Assembly: GCA_003428585.1 (NCBI GenBank)
Contig: QVQC01000039.1
Coordinates: 1-47,784 of the forward strand
Length of the DNA: 47,784 nucleotides
Direction: 5' to 3'
Source of the DNA: Nioella halotolerans
GTDB taxonomy: Bacteria; Pseudomonadota; Alphaproteobacteria; Rhodobacterales; Rhodobacteraceae
This document shows, piece after piece, positions 24,696 to 32,968 of this stretch. The position numbers and the translations under genes were made by a program. Every line of letters starts with the position of its first letter. Position 1 is the first letter of the stretch. Below the pieces are notes generated by a model. That model did no database searches. It was given only the letters and a program-made list of their open reading frames with translations, and was not told the origin of the DNA.

Positions 24696-26873
24696 TCACC
24701 CCCTCCGCCTCTTCCCACCCCTTTGCCCCGGCCGTCCCGCCGTGGAGCGGCCGGATGCCTTCGCGGCCCCCTCCACGGCGCTTTCCACCGCCGATTGCCG
24801 CGCCAGCGGGTCGTCGGACACCACGAGGTCCACCGTTTCGAGCCGCTTGACCTCGTCGCGCAGCCGCGCCGCTTCCTCGAATTCGAGGTTCTCGGCCGCT
24901 TTCCGCATCTGCTCTCGCAGCCCCTCCAGGTGCGCCTCGAGGTTGGCGCCGTGCAGCGGCTTGTCGATCTGGGCGGTGACGCGGGCCATGTCCACGTCGC
25001 CCTCGTAAAGCCCGGCGAGGATGTCGTCGACGTTTCGTTTCACCGTCGCGGGCGTGATCCCGTGCGCCTCGTTATAGGCGATCTGCTTCTCGCGGCGGCG
25101 GTTGGTCTCGCCGATCGCCCGCTCCATGCTGCCGGTCACCCGGTCGGCATACATGATCACCCGCCCGTCGACGTTGCGCGCGGCGCGCCCGATGGTCTGC
25201 ACGAGGCTGGTTTCCGATCGCAGGAACCCTTCCTTGTCGGCATCGAGGATCGCCACCAGCCCGCATTCGGGAATGTCGAGCCCCTCGCGCAAGAGGTTGA
25301 TGCCGATCAGCACGTCGAAGGCGCCAAGGCGCAGGTCGCGCAGGATCTCGATCCGCTCAATCGTGTCGATGTCGGAATGCATGTAGCGCACCTTGATGCC
25401 CTGTTCGTGCAGGTATTCGGTCAGGTCCTCGGCCATGCGCTTGGTCAGCGTGGTGCACAGCGTCCGGTAGCCCGCCGCCGTGACCCGCCGGATTTCATCC
25501 AGAAGGTCATCGACCTGCGTGGTGACCGGGCGAATCTCCACCTCCGGGTCCAGAAGACCCGTGGGCCGGATCACCTGTTCGGTGAAGACGCCGCCCGATT
25601 GGTCCAGCTCCCACGCCGCCGGGGTGGCGGAGACGAAGATGCTTTGCGGGCGCATCGCGTCCCATTCCTCGAACTTCAGGGGGCGGTTGTCCATGCATGA
25701 CGGCAGGCGAAAGCCATGCTCGGCCAGCGTGAACTTGCGCCGGTAGTCGCCCTTGTACATGCCGCCGATCTGCGGCACCGAGACGTGGCTTTCATCGGCG
25801 AAGACGATGGCGTTGTCGGGGATGTATTCGAACAGCGTGGGGGGCGGTTCGCCCGGCGCGCGGCCCGTCAGGTAGCGCGAGTAGTTCTCGATCCCGTTGC
25901 AGACGCCGGTCGCTTCCAGCATTTCAAGGTCGAACCGCGTGCGCTGTTCCAACCGCTGCGCTTCCAGCAGCTTGCCCTCGTCCTCCAGTTGCTTGAGGCG
26001 CAGGGTCAGCTCCGCCTTGATGCCCTTGATCGCCTGTTTCATCGTCGGCGTGGGCGTCACGTAGTGGCTGTTGGCGTAGACGCGCACCTTGTCCAGCGTG
26101 TCGGTCTTGGCGCCGGTCAGCGTGTCGAACTCTATGATCGCCTCCAACTCCTCGCCGAAGAAGGACAGCCGCCAACCGCGATCTTCAAGGTGCGAGGGCC
26201 AGATTTCCAGGGAGTCGCCCCGCACCCGGAAGGTGCCGCGCTGGAAGGCCTGATCGTTGCGCTTGTATTGCTGCGCGATGAGATCGGCCATCACGGCGCG
26301 CTGGTCATAGTCCTTGCCGACCTCGATATCCTGCGTCATCGCGGTGTAGGTTTCGGGGCTGCCGATGCCGTAGATACACGACACCGAGGCCACGATGATC
26401 ACGTCATCGCGTTCCAGCAACGACCGGGTGGCCGAGTGGCGCATGCGGTCGATCTGTTCGTTGATCTGGCTTTCTTTCTCGATATAGGTGTCGCTGCGCG
26501 GCACGTAGGCCTCGGGCTGGTAGTAGTCGTAGTAGCTGACGAAGTATTCCACCGCGTTCTCGGGGAAAAAGCCCTTGAACTCGCCGTAAAGCTGGGCGGC
26601 CAGCGTCTTGTTGGGGGCAAGGATGATCGCCGGGCGCTGCGTTTCCTCGATCACCTTGCCCATCGTAAAGGTCTTGCCGCTGCCGGTGACGCCCAGCAGC
26701 ACCTGCGCGCGCTCGCCCTCCAGGATCCCGTCCGACAGTTCTTCGATGGCCATGGGCTGGTCGCCGGCCGGCTTGAACTCCGTGTGCATGACGAACCGTT
26801 TGCCGCCCTCAAGCTTGGGGCGCGGCTGGCTGGCCTCGGCGATATCGCGGCGGTCGGTGGTGGAGTAGGGCAT
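24696..26873 (-). CDS. uvrB: Excinuclease ABC subunit B
   Basis: A 725-residue DNA-repair helicase-like protein of nucleotide excision repair that receives damaged DNA from UvrA and positions UvrC. Visible are Walker A GVTGSGKT, the Tyr-rich beta-hairpin [12 protein letters not shown] that clamps one DNA strand, the Walker B-type FADESH, helicase motifs V-VI ([21 protein letters not shown]), and a C-terminal UVR motif ([20 protein letters not shown]) for contacting UvrC. The tail ends in a basic Gly/Arg stretch. GAGGAG lies seven bases before the ATG. I saw no alphaproteobacterial SOS box (GTTC-N7-GTTC) upstream. Confidence 0.97.
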   Translation of the reverse strand: MPYSTTDRRDIAEASQPRPKLEGGKRFVMHTEFKPAGDQPMAIEELSDGILEGERAQVLLGVTGSGKTFTMGKVIEETQRPAIILAPNKTLAAQLYGEFKGFFPENAVEYFVSYYDYYQPEAYVPRSDTYIEKESQINEQIDRMRHSATRSLLERDDVIIVASVSCIYGIGSPETYTAMTQDIEVGKDYDQRAVMADLIAQQYKRNDQAFQRGTFRVRGDSLEIWPSHLEDRGWRLSFFGEELEAIIEFDTLTGAKTDTLDKVRVYANSHYVTPTPTMKQAIKGIKAELTLRLKQLEDEGKLLEAQRLEQRTRFDLEMLEATGVCNGIENYSRYLTGRAPGEPPPTLFEYIPDNAIVFADESHVSVPQIGGMYKGDYRRKFTLAEHGFRLPSCMDNRPLKFEEWDAMRPQSIFVSATPAAWELDQSGGVFTEQVIRPTGLLDPEVEIRPVTTQVDDLLDEIRRVTAAGYRTLCTTLTKRMAEDLTEYLHEQGIKVRYMHSDIDTIERIEILRDLRLGAFDVLIGINLLREGLDIPECGLVAILDADKEGFLRSETSLVQTIGRAARNVDGRVIMYADRVTGSMERAIGETNRRREKQIAYNEAHGITPATVKRNVDDILAGLYEGDVDMARVTAQIDKPLHGANLEAHLEGLREQMRKAAENLEFEEAARLRDEVKRLETVDLVVSDDPLARQSAVESAVEGAAKASGRSTAGRPGQRGGKRRRG

Positions 26874-27064
26874 GCGCGGGCTCCTCGGGCGGTTACTTTC
26901 TAGAATGGTCCCATCTTGGCGCGATGCAAGGCCGGGGTCAGCGCGCGGAACGCGGTGCCGCGAGATTGCCCCGATTTTTAAACGAATTCATAAGAAATCT
27001 GCGGGACTATCTCCTTGCTGCAAGACGGGCCCCACGCCTAGGGTCGCGGTGCAAGCAGCATGAA

Positions 27065-27127
27065 GGTTGCCGGTCGGCCTCGCACGACCCACCCCCACAC
27101 TCGCTCCCCGAGCGTTGGCCGGCAACC
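27065..27127. other. Nested inverted repeats between uvrB and the complex I subunit gene
   Basis: GGTTGCCGG (27065-27073) and CCGGCAACC (27119-27127) are perfect 9-bp arms. Inside them CGCTC (27102-27106) and GAGCG (27110-27114) form a smaller hairpin. The 347-base gap 26874-27220 holds no gene I can recognise. This structure may be a leader RNA element, a small RNA or a terminator pair. Confidence 0.35.
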
Positions 27128-27220
27128 CGCTTCCCTCTTCCCCGGCGCGACCAGAATGCCCGTTGCATAACCGGCCCGGTTTCGGGATAACAGAGAAGGT
27201 CACTGCCAAGGAGTTGCCCG

Positions 27221-27532
27221 ATGCGCGCACGAATCTACCAGCCGGCCCGGACCGCGATGCAATCCGGCATGGGAAAGACCAATACATGGCTGCTGGAATT
27301 CGCCCCGGGGGAAAAGCGCGAGGTCGATCCGCTGATGGGCTGGACAAGTTCCGGCGACATGAACAGCCAGGTGACCCTGCGCTTCGACAGCCTCGAGGCG
27401 GCCAAGGACTATGCCGAGGAGCGCGGGATCGAGTACATCGTGCTGCAGCCCAAGAAGCGCAAGGTGAATGTCCGCCCGCGCGGCTACGGCGGCAACTTCG
27501 CCCCCGACCGGCGGCAGGTCTGGACCCACTGA
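27221..27532 (+). CDS. NDUFS4-type accessory subunit of respiratory complex I
   Basis: A 103-residue protein of the ETC complex I subunit (NDUFS4, 18 kDa) family, found in alphaproteobacteria and mitochondria. The family pattern is complete: ARIYQPARTAMQSG at the start, WLLEFAP, PLMGWTSSGDMNSQV, and a C-terminal RPRGYGGNFAPDR. It sits on the peripheral arm near the NADH-oxidising module and stabilises it. It is not in the main nuo operon here. This gene is a good marker that the host is an alphaproteobacterium. The GNAT gene follows 7 bases later. Confidence 0.93.
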   Translation: MRARIYQPARTAMQSGMGKTNTWLLEFAPGEKREVDPLMGWTSSGDMNSQVTLRFDSLEAAKDYAEERGIEYIVLQPKKRKVNVRPRGYGGNFAPDRRQVWTH

Positions 27533-27539
27533 CAAGGGC

Positions 27540-28010
27540 ATGAACGTGGGCATGGTCGTCGCGCACGAGGTTCCCGGGCGTGAAGATATCGCCGCCCTTC
27601 TGGCGGCACACGAGGCCCAGATGCGCGGCCAGACCCCGACCGAAAGCTGCCATGTTCAATCCGCCGACGACCTGCGCGCTGCGAAAGCCCGGGTCTACAC
27701 ACTACGTTCTGCAAACGGCGCACTTCTGGCGGTCGGCGCCCTGCTGCCGCTTGGCCCGGCGCACGAGGAACTGAAATCCATGCACACCGCGAAGCCTGCG
27801 CGCGGCAAGGGAGTCGGGCGCCGCCTACTGGCCGGCATGATCACCGACGCGCGGTCGCGCGGTATCTTGCGACTCAGCCTCGAAACCGGGTCAGGCCCGC
27901 AACATGGCCCGTCCCGCGCGCTTTACGCGAAGACCGGCTTCGTCGAAACCGGCCCCTTCGCGGATTACACGGACGACCCGCTTTCGACCTTCATGACCCG
28001 CCGGCTCTGA
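27540..28010 (+). CDS. GNAT-family N-acetyltransferase
   Basis: A 156-residue single-domain GNAT protein. The acetyl-CoA loop is seen in KPARGKGVGRRLLAGM, preceded by the beta-4 strand with ELKSMHTA and followed by LSLETGSGPQHGPSRALYAKTGF, the usual later motifs. The acceptor is unknown, and the sequence resembles small-molecule or amine acetyltransferases. The start is uncertain: the ATG at 27540 lies very close behind AAGGG, and a second in-frame ATG at 27552 is possible. Confidence 0.82.
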   Translation: MNVGMVVAHEVPGREDIAALLAAHEAQMRGQTPTESCHVQSADDLRAAKARVYTLRSANGALLAVGALLPLGPAHEELKSMHTAKPARGKGVGRRLLAGMITDARSRGILRLSLETGSGPQHGPSRALYAKTGFVETGPFADYTDDPLSTFMTRRL

Positions 28011-28060
28011 CGTCTTCACACTTGCGTTCGCGCCGCCGCTCGCGCATCTAAGGCTGGCGC

Positions 28061-28137
28061 GGTCCCGTAGCTCAACTGGATAGAGCAGCTGACTTCTAAT
28101 CAGCAGGTTCGGGGTTCGAGTCCTCGCGGGATCGCCA
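28061..28137 (+). tRNA. tRNA-Arg (anticodon TCT)
   Basis: A full cloverleaf of 77 bases with encoded CCA. It has a 7-bp acceptor stem (GGTCCCG with CGGGATC, one G-U), a D-arm GCTC...GAGC, and an anticodon stem GCTGA/TCAGC holding loop CTTCTAA with TCT in the anticodon position. The T-arm has TTCGAGT. It reads AGA/AGG arginine codons, which are rare in this genome. Confidence 0.97.
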
Positions 28138-28387
28138 TTTTCATCCATGGCTGCGCAGGGGCGAAAGGTGTGCAGTCGCCGCCTCTGGCACGGATGTCTG
28201 CGACAGGGAAAAAGCGGATCCGCGCGCACCTGATGCTGGGCGCGGATGAGGCGACGTCGCGCATCAAGGCGCTCAAGCAATTGTTGGTCGATGCTGGTTT
28301 GCGCCTTCGTTGGAACGGCGGGATCCCAAGCTGGTCACCGGATTATCCGATGCTGAATCGGACCGGTCGCATGTCAGGCGTGCACTT

Positions 28388-29059
28388 TCAGGCCGGTGTC
28401 GTCTCGGTCACAACGGGCCGCCCGTCTTCACGCCACTCGGGAAGCCCGCCGTCAAGCCGCTTTGCGCTTAGCCCGTGCCTGCGCAGCGCCGTCACCGCCT
28501 GATGGGCGTAGATGCAGTAAGGGCCCCGGCAATAGGCGACGATCTCGGTGCCGGGATCGAGCGTGGGCAGGATATGATCGAGGTCATCCAGCGTGATGTT
28601 GCGCGCGCCGGGGATATGCGCGCTGGCGTATTCATCGGCAGGGCGCATGTCGAGAACCGTAACGGAGCCTCCGGCCAGTCGCGCGGCAAGGTCTTCGCGG
28701 CTCACCGGTTCGGGCGCGTCCTCGCCGCCGGAAAGGCCCCGCAGGATGCGATCGACCTGCGCGAGGTTGCGCTCCGCTAGGATACGCAGGAGGTCCATCA
28801 GCTGAAGCGTCTTCGCGTCGGTCAGCCGGTAGATCACCGCCTTGCCGTCTCGGCGGCTGGTGACGAGGCCCGCACGGCGCAGCTGCTGGAGATGCTGCGA
28901 GCAATTGGCGACGGTCAGGCCGGTCTTGTCGGCCAGCGCCTCGACCCCGCGTTCCCCTTGCGCCAGTTGTTCCAGCAGCATCAACCGCGCCGGTGCAGAC
29001 AGCGCGCGGGCGACAAGAGCATATTCCTCGAGCAGGGCTGTCTTCGGGCTGGTTGACAT
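28388..29059 (-). CDS. ArsR-type regulator fused to a rhodanese domain
   Basis: A 223-residue fusion. Residues 1-105 are a winged-helix ArsR/SmtB DNA-binding domain, with the recognition region LTVANCSQHLQQLRRAGLV and wing SRRDGKAVIYRL. Residues 115-220 are a rhodanese domain with DMRPADEYASAHIPGA and active loop Cys177-RGPY-Cys182. Cys53 lies in the recognition helix. Rhodanese-linked ArsR proteins are thought to sense persulfides or reactive sulfur. The ATG at 29059 follows TTGGAGG. It diverges from the hydroxylase-MFS-DsrE operon, with a perfect dyad in the 84-base gap, so it very likely controls that operon and itself. Confidence 0.9.
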   Translation of the reverse strand: MSTSPKTALLEEYALVARALSAPARLMLLEQLAQGERGVEALADKTGLTVANCSQHLQQLRRAGLVTSRRDGKAVIYRLTDAKTLQLMDLLRILAERNLAQVDRILRGLSGGEDAPEPVSREDLAARLAGGSVTVLDMRPADEYASAHIPGARNITLDDLDHILPTLDPGTEIVAYCRGPYCIYAHQAVTALRRHGLSAKRLDGGLPEWREDGRPVVTETTPA

Positions 29060-29077
29060 GGGGGCCTCCAAGTTCTA

Positions 29078-29103
29078 ATCATTCAAATGATAAATTGAAT
29101 GAT
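29078..29103. promoter_or_regulatory. Operator dyad for the ArsR-rhodanese regulator
   Basis: ATCATTCAA (29078-29086) and TTGAATGAT (29095-29103) are perfect 9-bp arms with an 8-base AT-only core apart from one G. The whole 26-base element sits midway between the divergent starts. AT-rich dyads of this kind are typical ArsR/SmtB operators. Confidence 0.75.
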
Positions 29104-29143
29104 AGATATTTGACCGCTTTCCGCAACCCCGGGGGTCAGACCC

Positions 29144-29998
29144 ATGTCCGAAACCATCCTTGCCACTGACGCGGCGATCCGCCTTGCCGCCTTTCTGGGC
29201 GTTCTGGCGGCCATGGCCCTGTGGGAGGTGGCGGCACCCCGGCGTCGGCGGGAAATTCCCCGGCTAATCCGCTGGACGAACAACATGGCACTCGTCGTGC
29301 TCGATACGGTCATCCTGCGGCTGTCGTTTCCCATTATCGCCGTCGGCCTTGCGGTCATGGCCGAGGACCGTGGCTGGGGGCTGTTCAACACCATCGATGC
29401 GCCTTTCTGGCTGGCCATCGTCGTCTCGATGCTGCTGCTCGATCTGGCGATCTACCTCCAGCACGTGATGTTCCACGCGGTGCCGGGGCTCTGGCGGCTG
29501 CACCGGCTGCACCATGCCGATCTGGACTTCGACGCGACCACCGGTCTGCGCTTTCACCCGGTGGAGATCCTCATCTCGATGGGGATCAAGCTGGCGGTGG
29601 TCGCGGCGCTCGGCCCGCCCGCCATTGCCGTGCTGCTGTTCGAGGTGATCCTGAACGCCACCGCGCTGTTCAACCACGCCAACATCGACCTGCCGCGCCC
29701 GGTGGACCGTGTGCTGCGACTGTTCGTGGTGACACCCGACATGCACCGCGTCCACCATTCCGTCGATCCGCGAGAAACCAACTCGAACTACGGCTTCAAC
29801 CTGCCGTGGTGGGACCGGCTCTTGGGCACCTACATCGCCCAGCCCGCCAAGGGGCATGAGGGGATGGAGATCGGCATCGAACAGTTCCGCACGCGCCGCG
29901 ATCTCTGGCTCGACAGGATGCTGATCCAGCCGCTGCGCGGACCGGCATCGGGCCATGCACTCGATCCCCGGAACACGAAGAGGGAGCCCGCAGAATGA
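29144..29998 (+). CDS. Membrane di-iron hydroxylase (sterol desaturase/fatty acid hydroxylase family)
   Basis: A 284-residue integral membrane protein with about 4-5 hydrophobic helices. It has the histidine clusters that bind two irons: H107-VMF-H111, H120-RL-HH124 and H201-RV-HH205, plus an extra RFHPVE histidine. Enzymes of this family hydroxylate or desaturate lipids, carotenoids or alkyl chains using O2. The exact substrate is unknown. It heads an operon with overlapping MFS and DsrE genes under the ArsR-rhodanese regulator, an unusual partner for a lipid oxidase. Confidence 0.88.
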   Translation: MSETILATDAAIRLAAFLGVLAAMALWEVAAPRRRREIPRLIRWTNNMALVVLDTVILRLSFPIIAVGLAVMAEDRGWGLFNTIDAPFWLAIVVSMLLLDLAIYLQHVMFHAVPGLWRLHRLHHADLDFDATTGLRFHPVEILISMGIKLAVVAALGPPAIAVLLFEVILNATALFNHANIDLPRPVDRVLRLFVVTPDMHRVHHSVDPRETNSNYGFNLPWWDRLLGTYIAQPAKGHEGMEIGIEQFRTRRDLWLDRMLIQPLRGPASGHALDPRNTKREPAE

Positions 29999-31299
29999 CC
30001 GCAAGTGAATTCACGCGTGGGATCCGCGAGAACCGCGTTCAGGTCGCGCATCAACTCATCCAGGTGATGCTGGTCGGTTTCGCCATCGGCATGACGCGGA
30101 CCGTCGTCCCCGCCCTGGCCGAGAGCGAGTTCGGGCTGGAGCGTGGGTCGTTCCTGCTGCTCGCCTCCTTCGTCGTGGTCTTCGGTGCGGTGAAGGCGGT
30201 GATGAACTTCGTCGCCGGGCGCTGGTCGGAGCGGATTGGCCGCAAGCGCGTGCTGTTCTGGGGTTGGGTCGTCGCGGTGCCGATCCCCGTGATGATCTGG
30301 CACGCGCCAGACTGGAACTGGATCGTCGCCGCGACCGTGCTTCTGGGCGTCAACCAGGGCCTCTGCTGGTCGATGACGCAGACGGCCAAGCTCGACATCA
30401 CCAAGGCTGAGGAACGCGGCCTCACCATGGGGCTGAACGAGTTTTCCGGCTATGTCGGCGTCGCGATCGCGGGGATCCTGACCGCCTATGCCGCCGAATG
30501 GCTGGGGGCACGTGTTGGCTTGTTGGTCTTCGGCATGGCCGTGGTCCTCTTGGCGCTGCTGCTGACCGTGGTCTGGGTCAAGGACACGCTGCCGTGGGCC
30601 AAGGCGGAGACAGCAGCGCACAAGGCAGCTCCACCGAAATCCCTGCCGCGCTACCCCGAAGGCGTGTCCGAGCATCCCACAACGGGCGAGGTCTTCGCGC
30701 TGATGAGCTGGCGCGACCGCCGCCTCTTCGCGATCTCGCAGGCCGGGCTTGTCGAGAAGTTCGTCGATGCCCTCGTCTGGGCGCTGTTCCCCGTCTTCCT
30801 CGTGACGCAAGGCGCCAGCCTGACGGAGGTCGGCTGGATCGTCGGCACCTATGGTTTCGTCTGGGGCGGTTCGCAGCTTGTCACCGGGCGGCTGTCTGAC
30901 CATGTGGGCCGATTCTGGCCCAACGTGCTGGGCATGTGGATCTGCGGCGCGGGCGTGGCGATGGTGGTCATGGGCACCGGCGCGCTCTGGTGGTCGGTCT
31001 CGGCCGGGGTGGCGGGCTTCGGCATGGCGCTCCTCTATCCGAACCTCTCGGCGGCGGTCGCGGACATCACGCCGCCCGCCTGGCGCGGCTCGGCCATCGG
31101 CATCTACCGCTTCTGGCGCGACCTCGGCTATGCGGTCGGCGCGCTCGGCCTCGGGCTTGCCGCCAGCCTGACCGGCGCGGCGGAGGCAGCCTTCTGGTTC
31201 GTCGCGATCTCCATGTTCGTCTCCGGCGGCCTGCTGTTCTGGCTCGCAGAGGAAACCCACCCACGGCTGAACCCTGCCACTGATGGAGCTAAACCATGA
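29995..31299 (+). CDS. MFS transporter
   Basis: A 434-residue major-facilitator protein with 12 predicted helices. The loop after helix 2 carries GRWSERIGRKRVLF, close to the family's GxLxDrxGrk motif. The equivalent in the second half is TGRLSDHVGRFWPN. A central cytoplasmic loop (about 185-225) links the halves. The cargo is unknown. It overlaps the hydroxylase stop and the DsrE start by ATGA at both ends, so the three proteins are translationally coupled and probably act on one compound. Confidence 0.9.
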   Translation: MTASEFTRGIRENRVQVAHQLIQVMLVGFAIGMTRTVVPALAESEFGLERGSFLLLASFVVVFGAVKAVMNFVAGRWSERIGRKRVLFWGWVVAVPIPVMIWHAPDWNWIVAATVLLGVNQGLCWSMTQTAKLDITKAEERGLTMGLNEFSGYVGVAIAGILTAYAAEWLGARVGLLVFGMAVVLLALLLTVVWVKDTLPWAKAETAAHKAAPPKSLPRYPEGVSEHPTTGEVFALMSWRDRRLFAISQAGLVEKFVDALVWALFPVFLVTQGASLTEVGWIVGTYGFVWGGSQLVTGRLSDHVGRFWPNVLGMWICGAGVAMVVMGTGALWWSVSAGVAGFGMALLYPNLSAAVADITPPAWRGSAIGIYRFWRDLGYAVGALGLGLAASLTGAAEAAFWFVAISMFVSGGLLFWLAEETHPRLNPATDGAKP

Positions 31300-31649
31300 A
31301 ACACCTGATCCTTCTGAACGACCCACCCTATGGCACAGAGCGCAGCTTCAACGGGTTGCGCATGGCCCACGCACTGGCCAAGAACGACACGGAGGCCGAG
31401 ATCACCGTTTTCCTGATGGCCGACGCGGTGCTTTGCGCCAAGGCGGGGCAGAAGACGCCCGACGGCTACTACAACCTCGAACGGATGATCCGCCGCGTCC
31501 TGACCGCGGAAGGCCGCGTCCTGATGTGCGGCACTTGCATGGACGCGCGCGGTTTGGCCGAGAGCGACATGATGGAGGGGCCGACCCGCTCCACCATGGA
31601 CGAACTCGCCGAGGCGACACTGGCCGCCGACAAGGTGCTGGTGTTCTGA
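31296..31649 (+). CDS. DsrE/TusD-family sulfur-relay protein
   Basis: A 117-residue cytoplasmic protein of the DsrE/DsrF-like fold: LILLNDPPYGTERSFNGLRMA at the start and AEITVFLMADAVLCAK in the middle. Cysteines Cys78 and Cys81 are in LMCGTCMDARG, and Cys47 is an additional candidate. Family members carry persulfide sulfur between partner proteins. A rhodanese domain in the regulator and this carrier in the operon point to sulfur chemistry. It is the last gene of the operon, with GGAG before its ATG. Confidence 0.88.
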   Translation: MKHLILLNDPPYGTERSFNGLRMAHALAKNDTEAEITVFLMADAVLCAKAGQKTPDGYYNLERMIRRVLTAEGRVLMCGTCMDARGLAESDMMEGPTRSTMDELAEATLAADKVLVF

Positions 31650-31812
31650 TCGAGCGAAGCCTGCCTCGCCCCGGCTTGCAGCACCCGTTCCGGCCCCCGA
31701 CACGCCTTGCCGGCAAGGACAGACCGGCACCGGCGAAGATCCGGGCCGACCCCCTTTCGGACAAGACCGGAAGGGCCGTGTTGCATGAACGACGGGGTCG
31801 AGCCGTGCCCTG

Positions 31813-32187
31813 TCACTCGTCCAGCGCGCCGGCGGTTTCGAAATAGGTTTCCGCGATGCCGCGGACGACGGCTTCGTCGTGTTCCTCGGTGGCGAGGTGC
31901 AATTCCTCCAGCGTGGCGGCGAGCGCACCGAATTCCGCGTTCATCTTCGCCAGTGCGAGTTCGATCGTGTAGGTATATTCGTGGATCTCCTCCATGTCGC
32001 TGACGCTCAGCGTCTCACGCGACAGAACATCCCGAATCCTGTCGTTGTAGTCCACGAAGTTCTCGAGGGCGTCTTCAACGGTCTCCGACGGTTCGGCGAA
32101 GTAGTGATCGACCTCGTCTGCGAAAGACTGCGCTGTCATGACGAGCGAGAGAGCTGCCCCGGCGGCGAATGCGGTGAACAGGTGCAT
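31813..32187 (-). CDS. Small secreted protein, DUF6746-like
   Basis: A 124-residue protein with a signal peptide (about residues 1-23, ending SFADE). It is followed by an all-helical acidic body with VDHYFAEPSETVEDALENF, MEEIHEYTYTIELALAKM and ALAATLEELHLA. This matches my memory of DUF6746, a small periplasmic family in marine bacteria with no known role. No cysteines or metal motifs are visible. AAAGGA lies upstream of the ATG. It converges on the DsrE operon. Confidence 0.65.
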   Translation of the reverse strand: MHLFTAFAAGAALSLVMTAQSFADEVDHYFAEPSETVEDALENFVDYNDRIRDVLSRETLSVSDMEEIHEYTYTIELALAKMNAEFGALAATLEELHLATEEHDEAVVRGIAETYFETAGALDE

Positions 32188-32546
32188 GGCAGATATCCTT
32201 TTCCTGCGTATTTCATTTAGGTGTCAGGCTGCGGCGCGGGCTTGCGCAAGGAAGGCAACGGATCCGGACCGGATAAGCGGCCCACGGCACGGCGCCCAAA
32301 CCCTATCGGCGAATACCTGACAGTTTTTATCAATAATTTGAGACGCACGTTTCCGTCAAGTGCGAAGACCCCGCAAGGATTGTTTTGCCGCAGACCGGCA
32401 GACAGCCTACGCGGCCTGCCGCAAGCCCGTCTTCATTTCGAACGCCCGACGGGATAGGCTGCAAAAGCCTCAATCTGCGCGAAATTGCCGGCCTCTCGGG
32501 GCGTCGTCACGCAGAGACAGCTGACATAAAACGGAACGGAGCAACC
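32188..32546. other. Gene-free stretch with a local AT-rich segment
   Basis: About 360 bases without a convincing gene. A short AT-rich segment around 32320-32345 (for example TTTTTATCAATAATTT) stands out and may carry a promoter. No tRNA or clear hairpin was seen. Confidence 0.4.
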
Positions 32547-32720
32547 ATGAGTGCCGGCGACGGAACCACGCCACCCATTCTTGCCGACAAGCATCACGAC
32601 GCGCTGTCGGCCTTCACGCCCGAAAACCTGCTGCGCGAAGCGCGCCACCAAAAGGGCGCGGCCAATGGAACGTCAGATGCACTGGCTGTGGTTTCGACCG
32701 TCATGGCGCGTCTCGGCTGA
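32547..32720 (+). CDS. Small open frame of 57 codons, possibly a truncated gene
   Basis: ATG at 32547 follows CGGAGC at a usable distance. The product begins MSAGDGTTPPI and contains LSAFTPENLLREARHQKGAA, then ends in SDALAVVSTVMARLG. The central segment resembles, from memory, the N-terminus of some nucleoside-phosphorylase-like proteins, which would make this a truncated copy. It could also be a genuine small protein. The following 250 bases up to the LpxR-like gene hold no clear gene, although another frame reads on for about 45 codons. Confidence 0.4.
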   Translation: MSAGDGTTPPILADKHHDALSAFTPENLLREARHQKGAANGTSDALAVVSTVMARLG

Positions 32721-32968
32721 CAAACCAAGGGGACACCCTGAATGTCGAGGGGCAGCGGAACTTCATGCCGGTCAGGCTGGAACACATCCGCCGCCGCATG
32801 ACCCTGCGGCCTGTCGAAAAGCACTTGGCAACTGACGAACAGGCGCCGGTCCGGACTGATCGTTCGCCGCGAAACATGTGCCTAGCCCGGCACGCTGCAC
32901 TGTGATAGTTTTGCCTCAATTGCAGGATAACACCGCGCGAAAAGCGGGAATGACAACGAGGCAGTGTG

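Noticed and set aside
26874..26960. SOS (LexA) box upstream of uvrB
   Set aside because: I looked for GTTC-N7-GTTC and its complement and found none; TTCTAGAA near 26895 is only a short palindrome.
28138..28387. Small open frame downstream of tRNA-Arg, and the tRNA as an integration site
   Set aside because: The frame (from 28170) continues antisense into the ArsR-rhodanese gene and matches nothing known. No repeat of the tRNA 3' end and no integrase gene were seen.
31705..31718. Perfect 14-bp palindrome CCTTGCCGGCAAGG after the DsrE gene
   Set aside because: No loop and no T run, so it is a poor terminator; at this GC content it can arise by chance.
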